A stretch of 34,093 nt of DNA from Patescibacteria group bacterium (GCA_018900835.1 JAHIFQ010000001.1:1-34093), one strand, 5' to 3'; positions 7,252-15,526 are shown, counted from the first letter of the stretch. Translations and numbers: made by a program. Notes: generated by a model from the sequence alone, not told the origin.

Positions 7252-8547
7252 ATGACACAGGAGGAATCGTTGAACACAATGAAAATGGGATACAATGTAT
7301 TCTTAACTGGCCCGCCGGGAAGCGGGAAAACTTTTTTATTGAATAAGTATATTGATTATTTAAAAGAGAATGACCAATCAGTGGCAGTTACAGCCAGCAC
7401 AGGGATTGCCGCGACCCATATGAACGGGACAACTTTGCATTCGTGGTCTGGGCTTGGAATAAAAGGAACTCTTACAAAAAGCGATATTAAAAAGTTAATG
7501 AGAAAGCCATACTTAAGAAAACATTACAAGAATACTAAAGTTTTGATTATTGATGAGGTTTCAATGCTCACAGCAGACCAGTTTGACGCAGTGGACCATG
7601 CTTGTCGGCAGTTTAAGGGAAGTTTTATGCCATTTGGAGGAATGCAGGTTGTTTGCTCTGGAGACCTTTTTCAACTTCCGCCGATAAACAAAAGCGGTAA
7701 GGAAAAATTTGTGGTTGAAGCAAGGGCGTGGAAAAATATGGATATGAAAATTTGTTATTTGGAAGAACAGCACAGGCACAAAGACAAGGATTTATTTGCT
7801 TTGTTAAATCATATTAGAAGCAACAATATTGAAGAATCCAAAAAGATATTAATGAAAAGGTCTCAACAAAAAGACCTTTTGGGAATACCTACGAAATTAT
7901 ATACCCACAACATTGATGTTGACCAGGTAAACAGTATTGAGTTGGAAAAGATTGTGAGCAAAGAGTTTGTTTACCATATGACTGCCACAGGAAAACGAGA
8001 GGTTATAGACACATTAAAAAGGGGGTGTTTGGCGCCAGAGCGTTTAGCGTTAAAAAAAGGAGCGCGGGTGATGTTTTTAAAAAATAATTTTGAAGTTGGG
8101 TATGTAAATGGAACGCAGGGCATGGTGGTTAATTTTGATATTGAAGGACTGCCGGTTGTTAAAACCATTTATGGCGAAAAAATTACTGCGAAATTAGCCA
8201 GCTGGACAATTGACGAAGAGGGGAAAATAATAGCCAGAGTAAATCAGTTGCCATTGCGATTAGCATGGGCCATAACAGTGCATAAAAGCCAAGGAATGAA
8301 CTTGGATGCTGCAGAAATTGACCTTTCCAAATGTTTTGTTGAGGGAATGGGATATGTGGCATTATCCAGGTTGCGTTCTTTAACTGGCCTAAAGCTTATA
8401 GCAATAAATGACATGGCGTTTTATATAAACGAGAAAGCGCTTAATATAGATGAAGAGTTAAGAGAAGCGTCTAAAATAATAGCCCAAGAATTAAAAAAGA
8501 TTTCTCCAAGTGAAATAGAAAAGAGGCATAACCAATTTTTGATATAA
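7252..8547 (+). CDS. PIF1/RRM3-like superfamily 1 DNA helicase
   Basis: The ATG at 7252 gives MTQEESLNTMKMGYNVFLTG, the standard start of compact bacterial PIF1 helicases; the ATG at 7234 overlaps the predicted -10 box. Walker A is GPPGSGKT (residues 20-27), and Walker B is DEVSM starting at D101. There is a Gln in the GGMQVVCSGDLFQLPPI stretch, and a C-terminal motif set around WAITVHKSQGMNLDAAEIDL and YVALSRLRS. The enzyme would unwind DNA 5'-3', with family roles at G-quadruplexes, R-loops or stalled forks. At 431 residues it is a minimal helicase core. The gene after it starts 16 nt downstream but has its own -10 box. Confidence 0.93.
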   Translation: MTQEESLNTMKMGYNVFLTGPPGSGKTFLLNKYIDYLKENDQSVAVTASTGIAATHMNGTTLHSWSGLGIKGTLTKSDIKKLMRKPYLRKHYKNTKVLIIDEVSMLTADQFDAVDHACRQFKGSFMPFGGMQVVCSGDLFQLPPINKSGKEKFVVEARAWKNMDMKICYLEEQHRHKDKDLFALLNHIRSNNIEESKKILMKRSQQKDLLGIPTKLYTHNIDVDQVNSIELEKIVSKEFVYHMTATGKREVIDTLKRGCLAPERLALKKGARVMFLKNNFEVGYVNGTQGMVVNFDIEGLPVVKTIYGEKITAKLASWTIDEEGKIIARVNQLPLRLAWAITVHKSQGMNLDAAEIDLSKCFVEGMGYVALSRLRSLTGLKLIAINDMAFYINEKALNIDEELREASKIIAQELKKISPSEIEKRHNQFLI

Positions 8548-8562
8548 TGGTATAATTAATAT

Positions 8563-8949
8563 ATGATAAAAACCAATCCAATGCCATTGCGAATACTTTT
8601 CTTTTGGTCAGGAATAATTGCCACCCTGTCTTACAGGGCAGTGATTGTTTTAACTTATTTTGACCCACTGTGGATTAAAGTGGCTTGGTATGTCGGGACA
8701 GTCGGTTTTATTATTTATTTTGGACACAGGTACAGCATAGAGAAGAAGAGAGCTCAATTGGTTGAGGATTTGCAATTGATAAAAGCAGTGCAAGATGCCA
8801 AAGATATCAATAAAGAAAAAACAGAAGCATTATGTTATCTTGTGGAAACAACATTAACCTCTAAAGCACGCTGGAACTCAATGTTTATTTTCATAACATC
8901 CATAATTGCGCTAATTATTGGTTTGGTGTTGGATATAATAAAAATGTAA
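8563..8949 (+). CDS. Small membrane protein with central helix (128 aa)
   Basis: Hydrophobic segments lie near residues 10-30, 37-54 and 105-125, with a charged helical stretch (about 55-100) between the second and third. The ATG is preceded by two TATAAT boxes (8543-8548 and 8551-8556, the nearer ending 6 nt upstream), and no SD is seen. I recognise no family. It could be part of the helicase transcription unit, but promoter placement argues for separate leaderless transcription. Confidence 0.6.
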   Translation: MIKTNPMPLRILFFWSGIIATLSYRAVIVLTYFDPLWIKVAWYVGTVGFIIYFGHRYSIEKKRAQLVEDLQLIKAVQDAKDINKEKTEALCYLVETTLTSKARWNSMFIFITSIIALIIGLVLDIIKM

Positions 8950-8953
8950 AATT

Positions 8954-9001
8954 GTGTTTATCGTATCAAAATGATACGATAAACACGCATAATTGATACG
9001 A
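8954..9001. promoter_or_regulatory. Palindromic operator upstream of the HTH-Fic pseudogene
   Basis: The arms GTGTTTATCGTATCA (8954-8968) and TGATACGATAAACAC (8972-8986) are perfectly complementary over 15 bp around AAA. An extra half-site TGATACGA occurs at 8994-9001, 5 nt before the ATG. Such an operator fits autoregulation by the winged-helix N-terminus of the downstream protein. It would also form a hairpin in RNA, but it lacks a T tract. Confidence 0.75.
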
Positions 9002-9006
9002 AAGAC

Positions 9007-9797
9007 ATGGAAATGAGCCAAAGACAATCAGAAATACTTTTAACAATCCTTAAAAATGGAGCATTGTCGTCTTCTGCTATTTATACAAAAATAACAGAAA
9101 TTGGCGATAAGATTTCTCTTGTCACTATTAAGCGAGCGCTTTCTGATATGGCGGAATCTGGACTTCTTGTTGTCTCTGGTTCTGGGCCGTCTACAATTTA
9201 CGAAGCAAGCGCCAAAGGCCGCTTATTTTTTCCTATTGATGCAAGAGAATATTGCACTGTAGAGCCGGACAAAAGATTTGGCTTAAACCGATATAATTTC
9301 GAACTATTTCCAGATGTGCCTGCGAACATATTCAATGAGAATGAATTGAAAGCCCTTAATACTGCAACAGCGGAATACAAGAAGCGGACGAAAAATATAT
9401 CTGCAGTTATTCAAAAGAAAGAACTGGAGAGATTGATTATTGAGCTTGCATGGAAATCATCAAAAATTGAAGGCAACACATACACTTTGAGGAAGCAGTG
9501 GAAAATCTTTCAAGGGTCATCTCAAAAGCGAATACAGCTTATGCCAAAGCACTGCTCGCTCTTGTTGGAATTAGCTATATTCAACCATTTGAAGATGGCA
9601 ATAAACGAACAGCGCGTCTAATGGCTAACGCATTATTGATTTCTAATGGCGTTGCTCCGCTTTCGTACCGGAGCGTAGACGAGAATGAATATCGCGAAGC
9701 AATGTTGGTGTTTTATGAAATTAACTCGCTTATGCCTTTCAAAAAAATATTTGTTGGTCAGTATGAATTCGCTGCCACGAATTACGCAGTTAAGTAA
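9007..9797 (+). pseudogene. Winged-helix Fic/DOC family protein, disrupted by an out-of-frame deletion
   Basis: Frame 1 (9007 to about 9490) encodes an N-terminal winged helix (residues 5-75) and the Fic inhibitory helix motif SSKIEGN. From about 9487 the sense switches to frame 3: FEEAVENLSRV, then SYIQPFEDGNKRTARL and the Fic C-terminal part ending at 9797. Between the inhibitory helix and the FEEAVENL part, intact homologues have several tens more residues, so a deletion has both removed sequence and shifted frame. The catalytic-loop His is Gln here (QPFEDGNKR). Fic enzymes transfer AMP or related groups to proteins; this copy is probably inactive. Sequencing error is less likely because sequence is missing, not merely shifted. 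Confidence 0.75.
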
Positions 9798-9832
9798 AAG
9801 AATCTAAAATACTGCGCAAGAAAGGTGTCAAA

Positions 9833-9870
9833 AAATCGTCCCTCGCCGTGCTCGGCGCGGGACGATTTTT
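9833..9870. terminator. Strong intrinsic terminator
   Basis: The arms AAAAAATCGTCCC and GGGACGATTTTTT flank an inner CGCC/GGCG stem. A- and T-runs on both sides make it a potential bidirectional terminator between the Fic pseudogene and the toxin-antitoxin operon. Confidence 0.8.
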
Positions 9871-9964
9871 TAATAATTATGTGTGTATAATTTATTTACA
9901 TTGCTATTGACAAATAATTTTACATAAATTAAGATTGAATAATTGGTAATGAAATAATACTTTT

Positions 9965-10738
9965 ATGTTTTCAAAATTTATTCAACAATTGAGAAAAAAG
10001 GGCAATTTTACGCAGGAATTTTTGGCATCGGAGCTAAACATCTCTCGACCCACATATGTCCAAATAGAAAAAGGAGAAAGAGACCTGACTATTTCAGAAG
10101 CTAAAAAATTGGCTGCTATTTTTGGCATCTCTTTCGAGAATTTTTTATCTTGCAAGTCGCCGAATCCGAAAATTATTTTAGAAAATACATTGAAAAAAAA
10201 GAAGTCAACTGGCAATCTTGAAATTAGAGTAACGAGAAAAAATTTAGAAAAATTTAAACAAGTCCTATTATATGTGTTGGGGAAAATAGGGAGCAAGCCG
10301 AATGTCGGCGAAGCCGTGCTCCACAAACTGCTCTATTTTATTGATTTTGATTATTACGAAAAATTTGAAGAGAATTTGATGGGCGCAACATTTATTAAAA
10401 ATTATCATGGTCCAACATCTGTTGAATTAGGGGCGATTATGAAGAAAATGCAGAAAGATGGAGAGATAGAGCCGGTAAAGAGCCGATATTTTAAATATGA
10501 CCAGAAAAAGTATTTGCCTCTTAAGCGTCCGAATCTCAATATCCTTTCCGCTCGGGAAATAGGGCATATTGATGATGTTTTAGCGCGACTTTCGGATAAA
10601 AACGCAAAAGAGCTGGAGGATTATTCTCATGGAGATATTCCTTGGAAGGCGGGCGAGGAGGGACAGCCTCTTTCTTACGAAAGCGTGTTTTATCGGGATG
10701 AGCGTTATTCAGTAAGAAATTACGAAGATGAGCTTTAA
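9965..10738 (+). CDS. HTH-XRE plus Panacea (SocA-like, DUF4065) antitoxin
   Basis: Residues 4-60 are a Cro/C1-type helix-turn-helix (FTQEFLASELNISRPTYVQI). Residues about 85-250 match the Panacea/SocA domain, with VGEAVLHKLLYFIDFDYYEKF, YHGPTSVELGAIMKKM and the ending SHGDIPWKAGEEGQPL. Panacea domains act as versatile antitoxins fused or linked to many toxin types, and the HTH suggests autoregulation of the operon. The gene overlaps the downstream toxin ORF by 11 nt, so the two are translationally coupled. Confidence 0.92.
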   Translation: MFSKFIQQLRKKGNFTQEFLASELNISRPTYVQIEKGERDLTISEAKKLAAIFGISFENFLSCKSPNPKIILENTLKKKKSTGNLEIRVTRKNLEKFKQVLLYVLGKIGSKPNVGEAVLHKLLYFIDFDYYEKFEENLMGATFIKNYHGPTSVELGAIMKKMQKDGEIEPVKSRYFKYDQKKYLPLKRPNLNILSAREIGHIDDVLARLSDKNAKELEDYSHGDIPWKAGEEGQPLSYESVFYRDERYSVRNYEDEL

Positions 10739-11063
10739 TGAGCTTCCGGAATTCTCTAAAGAATTTAATCAATTAGCGAAAAAATATAAATCGCTTCCTG
10801 GTGATTTAGAAGTATTTAAGCGCGTAATAGCCATAGTGCCTTTGGGGAATGGCAAGCATTTCAATGTTATCACTAAAAATAATCAATGCGCTATTGTAAA
10901 AGCGAGATTGTTTTGCAGGTATTTGAAGGGCTCGACTAAGCTTAGAATTATTTACGCATACCACGCAGAACCCCTTTCTTTCTGTTTTTTGGAAATATAT
11001 TTCAAAGGCAAAAAAGAAAATGAAGACCGTGACAGAATAAAATTGTATCTAGAAAATATTTAA
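10728..11063 (+). CDS. Putative toxin of the Panacea toxin-antitoxin pair, RelE/HigB-like
   Basis: The 111 residues begin inside the 3' end of the antitoxin gene. Composition and layout (N-terminal helices EFSKEFNQLAKKYKSLPGDLEVF, then strands with ARLFCRYLKG, LRIIYAYH and FCFLEIYFKGKKEN, and a terminal helix) resemble the RelE/ParE fold of mRNA interferases. The position after a Panacea antitoxin supports a toxin role. The exact catalytic residues cannot be assigned with confidence; Lys/Arg near the centre are candidates. Confidence 0.75.
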   Translation: MSFNELPEFSKEFNQLAKKYKSLPGDLEVFKRVIAIVPLGNGKHFNVITKNNQCAIVKARLFCRYLKGSTKLRIIYAYHAEPLSFCFLEIYFKGKKENEDRDRIKLYLENI

Positions 11064-11087
11064 ACAACAATTTTTATTGGTAGAAAA

Positions 11088-11129
11088 AACCGTCCCGAGC
11101 TTTCGCTCGGGACGGTTTTTTGATAGAAT
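11088..11129 (+). terminator. Terminator joined to the uppP -10 box
   Basis: Arms CCGTCCCGAGC and GCTCGGGACGG around TTTC, then TTTTTT, form an excellent intrinsic terminator. TAGAAT at 11124-11129 follows within 3 nt of the T tract and ends 6 nt before the uppP ATG. Termination of one unit and leaderless initiation of the next are therefore packed together. Confidence 0.8.
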
Positions 11130-11135
11130 TAAAAA

Positions 11136-11873
11136 ATGATTGTTTATATCTTATTGGGTTTTATGCAAGGGATATTTGAGTGGATTCCCATTTCCAGCGA
11201 AGGAGTAGTGGCTTTGGCAAGCCAATTCCTTGTGAAGGGCATCAACCCTGTTGATATTGCTTTATTTTTGCATTTGGGAACTTTTTTAGCAGTTATGGTG
11301 TATTTTTGGAAGGACTGGAAAGAAGTTTTATTATTGAAGAATAAGGAATTATTAAAGTTTTTGACAATCGCAACTTTGGTTTCTTTAGCTATTGGATTTG
11401 TTTTGTATAATTTTGTCAGCAAAGTGGTTTTGGGAACTGGCCTTTTATTCATCACTGGCTTTGGTTTGTTGTTTACTGCTTTTTTCAACAAACGCAGGGA
11501 AGAAGTTGGGATAGCAGGCAATAAGCTCGCCTTGGTTGCTGGTATTTTTCAGGGCTTGGCAGTCATCCCGGGATTTTCTCGTTCTGCTTCCACGATTTTT
11601 GCCTTATCTTTGGGCAAGAAATCCCCTTTTGATATTTTGAAATTATCATATATGATGTCAGCTCCAGTTGTATTGGCTTCGTCTGGATATATTTTCCTTA
11701 AAAACCCCGCGATTTTAATAAACGGCTGGATTGCCTTGCCAATAAGCTTTTTGGTCGGGCTGGCAAGTTTGAAAATTTTGTTAAATATTTCTTCAAGAAT
11801 AAGCTTTGTTAAGTTTGCCGTTATTTTTGGTATTATTTGCTTACTCGGGGGACTAATGGGTTTAGTTATCTGA
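11136..11873 (+). CDS. uppP: Undecaprenyl-diphosphatase (UppP/BacA family)
   Basis: This polytopic membrane enzyme dephosphorylates undecaprenyl diphosphate to recycle the lipid carrier of peptidoglycan synthesis. Family motifs are present: EWIPISSEG at residues 15-23 (usual form E-F-L-P-I-S-S-T-G) and PGFSRSAS at 145-152 (usual PGxSRSG). About seven hydrophobic segments are predicted. The 245-residue length is slightly short of the 265-280 typical for the family. It is preceded by a terminator/-10 fusion and no SD. Together with murC at 17067 it indicates cell-wall synthesis. Confidence 0.93.
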   Translation: MIVYILLGFMQGIFEWIPISSEGVVALASQFLVKGINPVDIALFLHLGTFLAVMVYFWKDWKEVLLLKNKELLKFLTIATLVSLAIGFVLYNFVSKVVLGTGLLFITGFGLLFTAFFNKRREEVGIAGNKLALVAGIFQGLAVIPGFSRSASTIFALSLGKKSPFDILKLSYMMSAPVVLASSGYIFLKNPAILINGWIALPISFLVGLASLKILLNISSRISFVKFAVIFGIICLLGGLMGLVI

Positions 11874-11887
11874 TTATTTCATAAAAA

Positions 11888-11922
11888 GAGGCGCCACCCA
11901 GAGTCATCCGGGCGGCGCTGTT
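11888..11922 (-). terminator. Terminator of the DUF502 gene
   Basis: On the minus strand GCGCCGCCC and GGGTGGCGC pair around a short loop and are followed by CTCTTTTTATG. The TGA stop of the DUF502 gene (11904-11906) lies within the loop, so the last residues of the protein are encoded by the terminator arm. Confidence 0.7.
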
Positions 11923-12470
11923 TGTGACTTTTTGCCACGATGCTGATTGTTGTTTGAGAGAGGACAAGGAGAACTATCAAGCTTTTCTGGGAAATCTCCG
12001 AACCCCATGGATGTCAGTATGGCCAAGTGTGCTGGTATAGATAGGTTGATGAAGGTTATATTGGAGAGTGGAACCAACATCAATTGTCCAGAAATAGGGA
12101 GCGGAGCAGAAGGCACGAGCACAATGTAGAGAATTTCCTCATCAATTTGAGTCACGCCTGTTAGCCAGCCCAGAAACCGATTGCTTCCCCACTCAACCAG
12201 GACTACGCCTTTTGCCTGCCTTGTTTTGATCCTGAGGATCTTATACATTATGGCTCTGAATGGATGGGAGAGCATAATTACATAACCAATAGCAGCCAGA
12301 GCTGCCAGTGTCAAGGCGCAAGCAACAGACCACTTCAGTATAGTGTTTTTCAGTCCAATGATTTCGAGAATGGGTTCCCATATGTCATTGGATACTCGCA
12401 GAGCCCCAATCACAATGTAGGAAATGGCTGCAACAGCCACTCCCCAAAGCATTGCCTTCTTTAGCTTCAT
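11904..12470 (-). CDS. DUF502-family membrane protein
   Basis: Two hydrophobic segments (near residues 8-25 and 45-67) precede a soluble domain. Its strands match DUF502 proteins: KGVVLVEWGSNRFLGWLTGV, ILYIVLVPSAPLPISGQLML and VPLSNITFINLSIPAHLAIL. The function of the family is unknown. The ATG at 12470 is chosen because GGAGGTGA ends 2 nt before it, giving a classical SD (GGAGG at 12476-12480). That SD stands out, since most genes here have none and the 16S lacks the anti-SD. GC content also appears higher than in its neighbours, consistent with recent transfer. Confidence 0.8.
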   Translation of the reverse strand: MKLKKAMLWGVAVAAISYIVIGALRVSNDIWEPILEIIGLKNTILKWSVACALTLAALAAIGYVIMLSHPFRAIMYKILRIKTRQAKGVVLVEWGSNRFLGWLTGVTQIDEEILYIVLVPSAPLPISGQLMLVPLSNITFINLSIPAHLAILTSMGFGDFPEKLDSSPCPLSNNNQHRGKKSQTAPPG

Positions 12471-12568
12471 ATTCACCTCCAGTTTATCGCTGTTTATTTG
12501 TTAAAGACCGGTCGTAGATTGTAATAATCTTATTCTTAACCAAAAATCGTTTGCTGTCAATTTTATGT

Positions 12569-12597
12569 TTGCCAAAAAAGAGCATAAAAGTTAGAAT
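12569..12597 (+). promoter_or_regulatory. Sigma70-type promoter of the HD-domain gene
   Basis: TTGCCA and TAGAAT are separated by 17 bp. The ATG is 32 nt beyond the -10, so this is one of the few leadered transcripts in the window, although no SD is visible. Confidence 0.55.
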
Positions 12598-12629
12598 AAA
12601 TAATCAGAGATTAACAGATTAATAAAAAT

Positions 12630-13301
12630 ATGAAGAAAAATATTACGCTTGAGGATGTTAAGGCAGACCCCCAGATTGATGAGTATATAAAGAGGAGTAC
12701 AGAATTTTTGAGCATTTACCATTATACAGACCACGGAATCGACCATTGTAATCTTGTGTCAGAAAGGGCGCGATATTTGGCAAAGGAAATCGGATTATCG
12801 GAAAAAGACCAGGAGCTAACATCCATTGCTTCTTATGCGCATGATATAGGCAATGTTTTAGATAGAAAAAATCATGAATATTGGGGAGCCCTAATGTTCC
12901 ACAGTATATTTCAGGACAGAATGCCTGCCAATGAATTAGCAACTATTATGCAAGCCATTGCCACCCACGACAATTATCGGGCCCGGATTGTGAATGCTGT
13001 TGCTGCAGTTGGGATGATAGCGGATAAATCGGATGTGAGACGGAGCAGAGTAACTGAAAAAAATAAAAATCAGATTGCGAGGGATATTCACAACAGGGTC
13101 AATTTTGCCGCTACGAATAATAAATTTGAGGTGGATAAGAAAAATAAAAAGATTATATTAACATTAGAGATAGACACCTCTTTTGTGCCAGTTATGGAAT
13201 ATTTTGAGATTTTTACATACAGAATGGTTCAATGTAGAAAAGCGGCCCAATTTTTGGGCTATAAATTTGGGTTGGTTATCAATGATTTCAAACTTCTTTA
13301 G
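12630..13301 (+). CDS. HD-domain phosphohydrolase
   Basis: The HD superfamily signature is visible: an upstream His (H35/H39 in YTDHGIDHC), the H71-D72 pair in SYAHDIG, H82 downstream, and a later Asp in the stretch AVGMIADKSD. HD domains bind two metals and hydrolyse phosphate esters, commonly of nucleotides. The C-terminal 60 residues form a strand/helix extension typical of small stand-alone HD proteins. The substrate is unknown. A terminator-like hairpin follows. Confidence 0.88.
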   Translation: MKKNITLEDVKADPQIDEYIKRSTEFLSIYHYTDHGIDHCNLVSERARYLAKEIGLSEKDQELTSIASYAHDIGNVLDRKNHEYWGALMFHSIFQDRMPANELATIMQAIATHDNYRARIVNAVAAVGMIADKSDVRRSRVTEKNKNQIARDIHNRVNFAATNNKFEVDKKNKKIILTLEIDTSFVPVMEYFEIFTYRMVQCRKAAQFLGYKFGLVINDFKLL

Positions 13302-13303
13302 AA

Positions 13304-13375
13304 AAGTTAGGGTCAGACCCTAACAAATAAAATCCCGCGTTTCAATAAACTCAATGCGGGGTTTTTGTTTTTTTA
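13304..13375 (+). terminator. Palindrome plus terminator after the HD gene
   Basis: GTTAGGGTC-A-GACCCTAAC (13304-13322) is a perfect palindrome of the GGGTCAGACCC small-repeat family. It is followed by a hairpin CCCGC...GCGGGG and GTTTTTGTTTTTTT at about 13332-13375, which should end transcription from the HD gene and meets the convergent priA gene. Confidence 0.65.
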
Positions 13376-13382
13376 GCTAAAC

Positions 13383-15299
13383 TTAAAGCAATATCTGTGG
13401 TTCGACATCTATTGACCAATCAGGCCCTATCAATTTTTGAATTGTTTTCTTTGTTTCTGACCCATCACCCTTTATTTTCACCACAAGGTGCCAGAAGTAT
13501 TTATTTTTGACTTTTGACACCAAGGCCGGAGCTGGACCGAGTATTTTTAAATTTGGCAGGGGCTTCTGGATTTTTCTTTTGAAATCAAGCGCTTCTTTTT
13601 TTGCAATTGCGTTATCCTTATGAGAGAAACTAAGTTTTATAATTTCTGAAAACGGGGGATAGAGAAATGGCTTACGATGATTTAGCTCTGCTTCAAGAAA
13701 TCCATTAAAATCATTTTTTCTCAAAAAATCAAATAGGTAAAAATCAGGATTGTATGTTTGGATGAGCATTTCTTTTGCCAAGCAGGAAACCTTGAAAAAT
13801 ATCTGCATTAGGCGTTCTGGAGACCGGTATTCTGGAAAATTGAACAGCGGGTCAGCCAAGATAACAACGCCCAAATCCGCTTCTTTTTTAATTCCTAAAG
13901 AAAACAGAAGTTGAGTCCCTATCAAAGTATTGTACTTTCCCATCTGGAAGTCCTGCGATATCTGCTCCTGCCCTTTTCTATCAGGCGCAATGTCGCTGTC
14001 TATAATAACGGCTTTCGCTTTTATTTCTTCTATTTTTTCAAGCCCTTCCATTACTTTTTGCGTGCCAGTTCCAAGATATTTTATCCTCCAGCCATTGCAT
14101 TTTGGACACACAGAAGGCGGGGTCATTGTCTTTCCGCAGTAATGGCAAATCAATAAACCGCTCTTCAAGCCAGGGCCCTTGTGATATACCATTGGCGTAT
14201 CGCATTCCTGGCACTTAATTATATGACCGCAATCTCGGCATAAAATTGCAGTTGCCAGTCCCTTGCGGCCGACAAATATAATAACCTTTTTGTTCTTAGA
14301 AATCACGCTAATAAGTTTTTCTTGAAGTTCTTCGCTGAAAATTGAATAATTTGCTTTTCTCACCTCTTCTTTCATATCCACGATATTAATATTCCGGATA
14401 GACGATTGTTGGTCGCTCGCCGGCTGAAATGATTCGTATTCTCCGATTTTAGCTCTATAAAAAGAGTCAAGAGAAGGAAGTTGGCTCCCAAGAACTATTT
14501 TTGCTTTAAAAATTTCTGCCAATTTCAATGCCACGGTTCGGGTGTGATATTTTGGATGCTGGTCCCAGGATTTATAATTCTCATTTTCCTCTTCGTCAAC
14601 AATTATTAATCCAAGATTAGAGAAAGGCAGGAACAAAGAATTTCTTGTGCCTATTATAATATCAATTTTGTTTTGTTGAACATTTTGCCAGCATTTTGTT
14701 TCTTCAGATGTCTTGAGCTCGCTGTGGAAAACTTTTATGTTTTTTGAAATTTTTTCCAGAAACAAAAGATATTTGTTGATTCTATTTATTTCAGGAACCA
14801 AAAATAGGACAGATTGATTATTTTTAATTGCGATTTTAATTTCTTGAATATAATTTTGGATTCTTTCAGGAGAGTTTAATAGAATAGGGCGGAAAGATTG
14901 GACTTGTTCCTTGTGGGTTGGTCCTGTGGATGAAACTTCTTGGGTAAAAAGCTTTTTTCTCCTAAGAATCGCTTTGGGGATAAATAGTTTCAGCACAATA
15001 CCTATTGGGGAGATGTAATAATCAGACAACCATTGGCATAATTCCATTTGCGGTTTGTGGATAATCGGTTCTTGTGAAATTATTTTTGAAATAGGCTTGA
15101 GTTTGAAATAATTTTTTTTGAGTTTCATTTTTATATTTTCTATCGGCTCAACGGTTTTTACTATTGCCTTAATCTCTGCCTTACTCAAGGGCACTGAAAC
15201 CAAAGAACCGATTTTTAGCTCTTGGCTAAAAAAATAGGTAAGGACTTGGGAATCGCAATAAGCGATTTTCACTAATGGTATCACTTCAATAATATACAT
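13383..15299 (-). CDS. priA: Primosomal protein N' (PriA) homologue with degenerate helicase motifs
   Basis: Length (638 aa) and order match PriA: an N-terminal 3'-DNA-binding domain (1-100), helicase lobes, and eight zinc-binding cysteines (C354, C357, C363, C366, C385, C388, C398, C401), all present. However, Walker A (GVTGSGKT in PriA) is replaced by LNSPERIQ near 141-148. DEEH is DEEE (235-238), GSATPxLE is GSQLPSLDS (271-279), and the QVAGRAGR motif is FKVSCLAKE (502-510). The reading frame is intact. PriA normally restarts replication at forks; this form probably binds forks and partners without ATP-driven unwinding. A sigma70 promoter lies directly upstream. Confidence 0.9.
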   Translation of the reverse strand: MYIIEVIPLVKIAYCDSQVLTYFFSQELKIGSLVSVPLSKAEIKAIVKTVEPIENIKMKLKKNYFKLKPISKIISQEPIIHKPQMELCQWLSDYYISPIGIVLKLFIPKAILRRKKLFTQEVSSTGPTHKEQVQSFRPILLNSPERIQNYIQEIKIAIKNNQSVLFLVPEINRINKYLLFLEKISKNIKVFHSELKTSEETKCWQNVQQNKIDIIIGTRNSLFLPFSNLGLIIVDEEENENYKSWDQHPKYHTRTVALKLAEIFKAKIVLGSQLPSLDSFYRAKIGEYESFQPASDQQSSIRNINIVDMKEEVRKANYSIFSEELQEKLISVISKNKKVIIFVGRKGLATAILCRDCGHIIKCQECDTPMVYHKGPGLKSGLLICHYCGKTMTPPSVCPKCNGWRIKYLGTGTQKVMEGLEKIEEIKAKAVIIDSDIAPDRKGQEQISQDFQMGKYNTLIGTQLLFSLGIKKEADLGVVILADPLFNFPEYRSPERLMQIFFKVSCLAKEMLIQTYNPDFYLFDFLRKNDFNGFLEAELNHRKPFLYPPFSEIIKLSFSHKDNAIAKKEALDFKRKIQKPLPNLKILGPAPALVSKVKNKYFWHLVVKIKGDGSETKKTIQKLIGPDWSIDVEPQILL

Positions 15300-15331
15300 A
15301 ATAAATAAAATAGAATATCGTCAGTGATTTC

Positions 15332-15360
15332 AGTATAATTCCAAGTTACACAAGGGTCAA
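15332..15360 (-). promoter_or_regulatory. Promoter of priA
   Basis: On the minus strand TTGACC and TATACT are separated by 17 bp, with the -10 about 32 nt before the ATG at 15299. No SD is seen. Confidence 0.7.
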
Positions 15361-15400
15361 TTTAGAAAAAAAAAGAAACCCTCAAGGGGTTATAAAAAAG
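15361..15400 (-). terminator. Terminator of the small minus-strand unit
   Basis: On the minus strand AACCC-CTTGA-GGGTT is followed by TCTTTTTTTTT. It closes a short transcription unit whose promoter is at 15606-15634. Confidence 0.7.
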
Positions 15401-15427
15401 GGCGGGCCTGCATCCGTCCTATCCATC

Positions 15428-15526
15428 TCAAAGAGATGGTGGTTGTGGCGCAGGCCCTTGCGGATGTCCGGCACTGGAGTGGCTGACTCCAGTGCAGGAG
15501 AGTTTGTTTTTAGAGAGCTGTTTCAT
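15428..15526 (-). CDS. Possible 32-residue peptide or ncRNA with its own promoter and terminator
   Basis: The minus strand has an ATG (MKQLSKNKLSC...) preceded closely by GGGAAGGAG, then 32 codons ending PQGPAPQPPSL. The DNA is strongly structured: CACTGGAGT/ACTCCAGTG hairpin (15472-15494), CCATCTC/GAGATGG hairpin (15423-15440) and GGGCCTGC/GCAGGCCC pairing. A consensus promoter and a terminator bracket it. The structure may mean the RNA itself is the product. I recognise no known family for either the peptide or the RNA. Confidence 0.4.
   Translation of the reverse strand: MKQLSKNKLSCTGVSHSSAGHPQGPAPQPPSL

Noticed and set aside
9498-9797. Independent short Fic protein starting at GTG 9498
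   Set aside because: The frame extends upstream to match the C-terminal half of the same Fic protein; it is better read as the second half of a disrupted gene.
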